From: an uncultured Bacilli bacterium
Lineage (GTDB): Bacteria; Bacillota_I; Bacilli_A; RF39; UBA660
Direction of reading: 5' to 3'
NCBI GenBank assembly: GCA_947632255.1
Contig: CANROL010000090.1
Span: forward strand, 1 to 5,083
DNA length: 5,083 bases
Part shown: positions 4,465 to 5,083 of the stretch, one piece after another
Position numbering within the stretch: the first letter of the stretch is position 1
How the letters are laid out: the number at the start of each line of letters is the position of its first letter
Notes under the pieces: model-generated
Told to the model about the DNA's origin: nothing
The model's input: the letters and a program-made list of their open reading frames with translations, nothing else
Databases searched by the model: none
Position numbers and translations under genes: made by a program

Positions 4465-5083
4465 CGGCCATCAATGGAGGTACGTTATATACTCCTTATT
4501 TAGTAGATAGTTTACTAGAAAGCGAAACCAACAGTGTTATTCAAAAAAATGCGCCTAAAAAAGTTCGGCAAGTAATAAGCAGTGATACTAGTGCTTTAGT
4601 AAGATATGCCTTAGAAAGTGTCGTTGCAAATGGCTCTGGTAAAAATGCCTATATTGAAAATTATCGTGTGGGAGGGAAAACTGGGACGGCACAAAAAGTA
4701 AAAGATGGAAAATATTTAGATGGCAATTATATTTTATCATTTATTGGTTTTATGCCCGCGGATGATCCCGAAATTATTGTTTATGTTGCTATTGATAACC
4801 CTAAAGGTGTCACTCAATATGGAGGAGTAGTATCAGCTCCTATTGCGAAAAGCATTCTAACCAGTGCGGCTGAAATTTTAGATTTAGAACCGACTACAGA
4901 GGGGATGCCAAGGGAATATACTTGGTTAGACCAAAAATATGAGCTAGTTCCAAATGTTATTGGTATGACTAAAAAAGAAGCCACGAAAGCTTTACAAGAT
5001 TTTAAAGTAGAATATTCTGGCTCTGGTGATGAAGTAATCTATCAGTCCCCTCAAAGTGGTTATTATGCTCCCGTTGGTAAAAC
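4443..5083 (+). pseudogene. spoVD: C-terminal part of SpoVD/FtsI-type penicillin-binding protein with PASTA domain (runs off window)
   Basis: The frame is open from CAA at 4443 to the window end (213 codons) and continues the gene interrupted at 605. It reads QQIRAVSAAINGGTLYTPYL, then RYALESVVANGSG, then VGGKTGTAQK with the KTGT active-site motif at 4677-4688, then SFIGFMPADDPEIIVYVAID. These are the conserved later blocks of the class B PBP transpeptidase domain. A PASTA domain begins near 4947 (VPNVIGMTKKEATKAL) and runs off the end. The match to KVKDGKYL-type sequence after KTGTAQ and the single C-terminal PASTA start resemble SpoVD, the sporulation cortex PBP, more than a vegetative FtsI, but that is from memory of the families. 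There is no start codon or ribosome site of its own, so this fragment is not expressed as a working enzyme unless both elements are removed. It is undamaged, so it looks interrupted rather than decaying. Confidence 0.88.

Noticed and set aside
1..5083. CRISPR arrays, tRNA or rRNA genes, riboswitches
   Set aside because: I see no spaced repeats, no tRNA- or rRNA-like sequence, and no conserved leader structure anywhere in the window.

Overview
The window comes from a very AT-rich, standard-code, low-GC Gram-positive bacterium (Bacillota). The host gene is a SpoVD/FtsI-type penicillin-binding protein with a PASTA domain, and the rest of the sequence is uniformly A/T-heavy with AGGAGG-type ribosome binding sites. 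The species cannot be fixed from this sequence. An uncultured gut Bacilli or Clostridia lineage would fit.

The main content is one penicillin-binding protein gene (spoVD-like) cut by two separate site-specific insertions, each with its own large serine recombinase gene at its right end. Bases 1 to about 402 are the right end of element 1, which lies mostly outside the window. They carry the C-terminal part of its recombinase and then a junction inside the codons for the catalytic SxN motif. Bases about 402-605 are a ~200-bp island of the host gene, from the SxN motif to the conserved GQGISVTPL segment. Bases 604-4442 are a complete 3839-bp element 2. Bases 4443-5083 resume the host gene: the rest of the transpeptidase domain with its KTGT motif, then the start of a PASTA domain that runs off the window.

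Element 2 runs left to right as follows: an attachment arm, a terminator facing in from the host gene, an extended -10 promoter, a NUDIX hydrolase, a HAD-family (Cof-type) phosphatase with an unrecognised ~130-residue N-terminal region, two tandem terminators, a 68-residue SHOCT-like protein, a 526-residue large serine recombinase, and the second attachment arm. The ends can be set to the base. A 13-bp perfect inverted repeat lies exactly 7 bp inside a shared CA dinucleotide at both ends. Joining the flanks at that CA restores an uninterrupted reading frame (SVTPLQQIRAVSAAINGG), the expected PBP sequence.

While both elements are integrated, the PBP is split at and after its active-site motifs and should be inactive. 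If this is the only copy, function would require precise excision of both elements. This recalls the skin-type intervening elements of sporulation genes, but the window itself does not prove regulated excision. The NUDIX and HAD genes are cargo of unknown purpose. The SHOCT-like protein and recombinase form a tight pair that is probably the integration/excision module.
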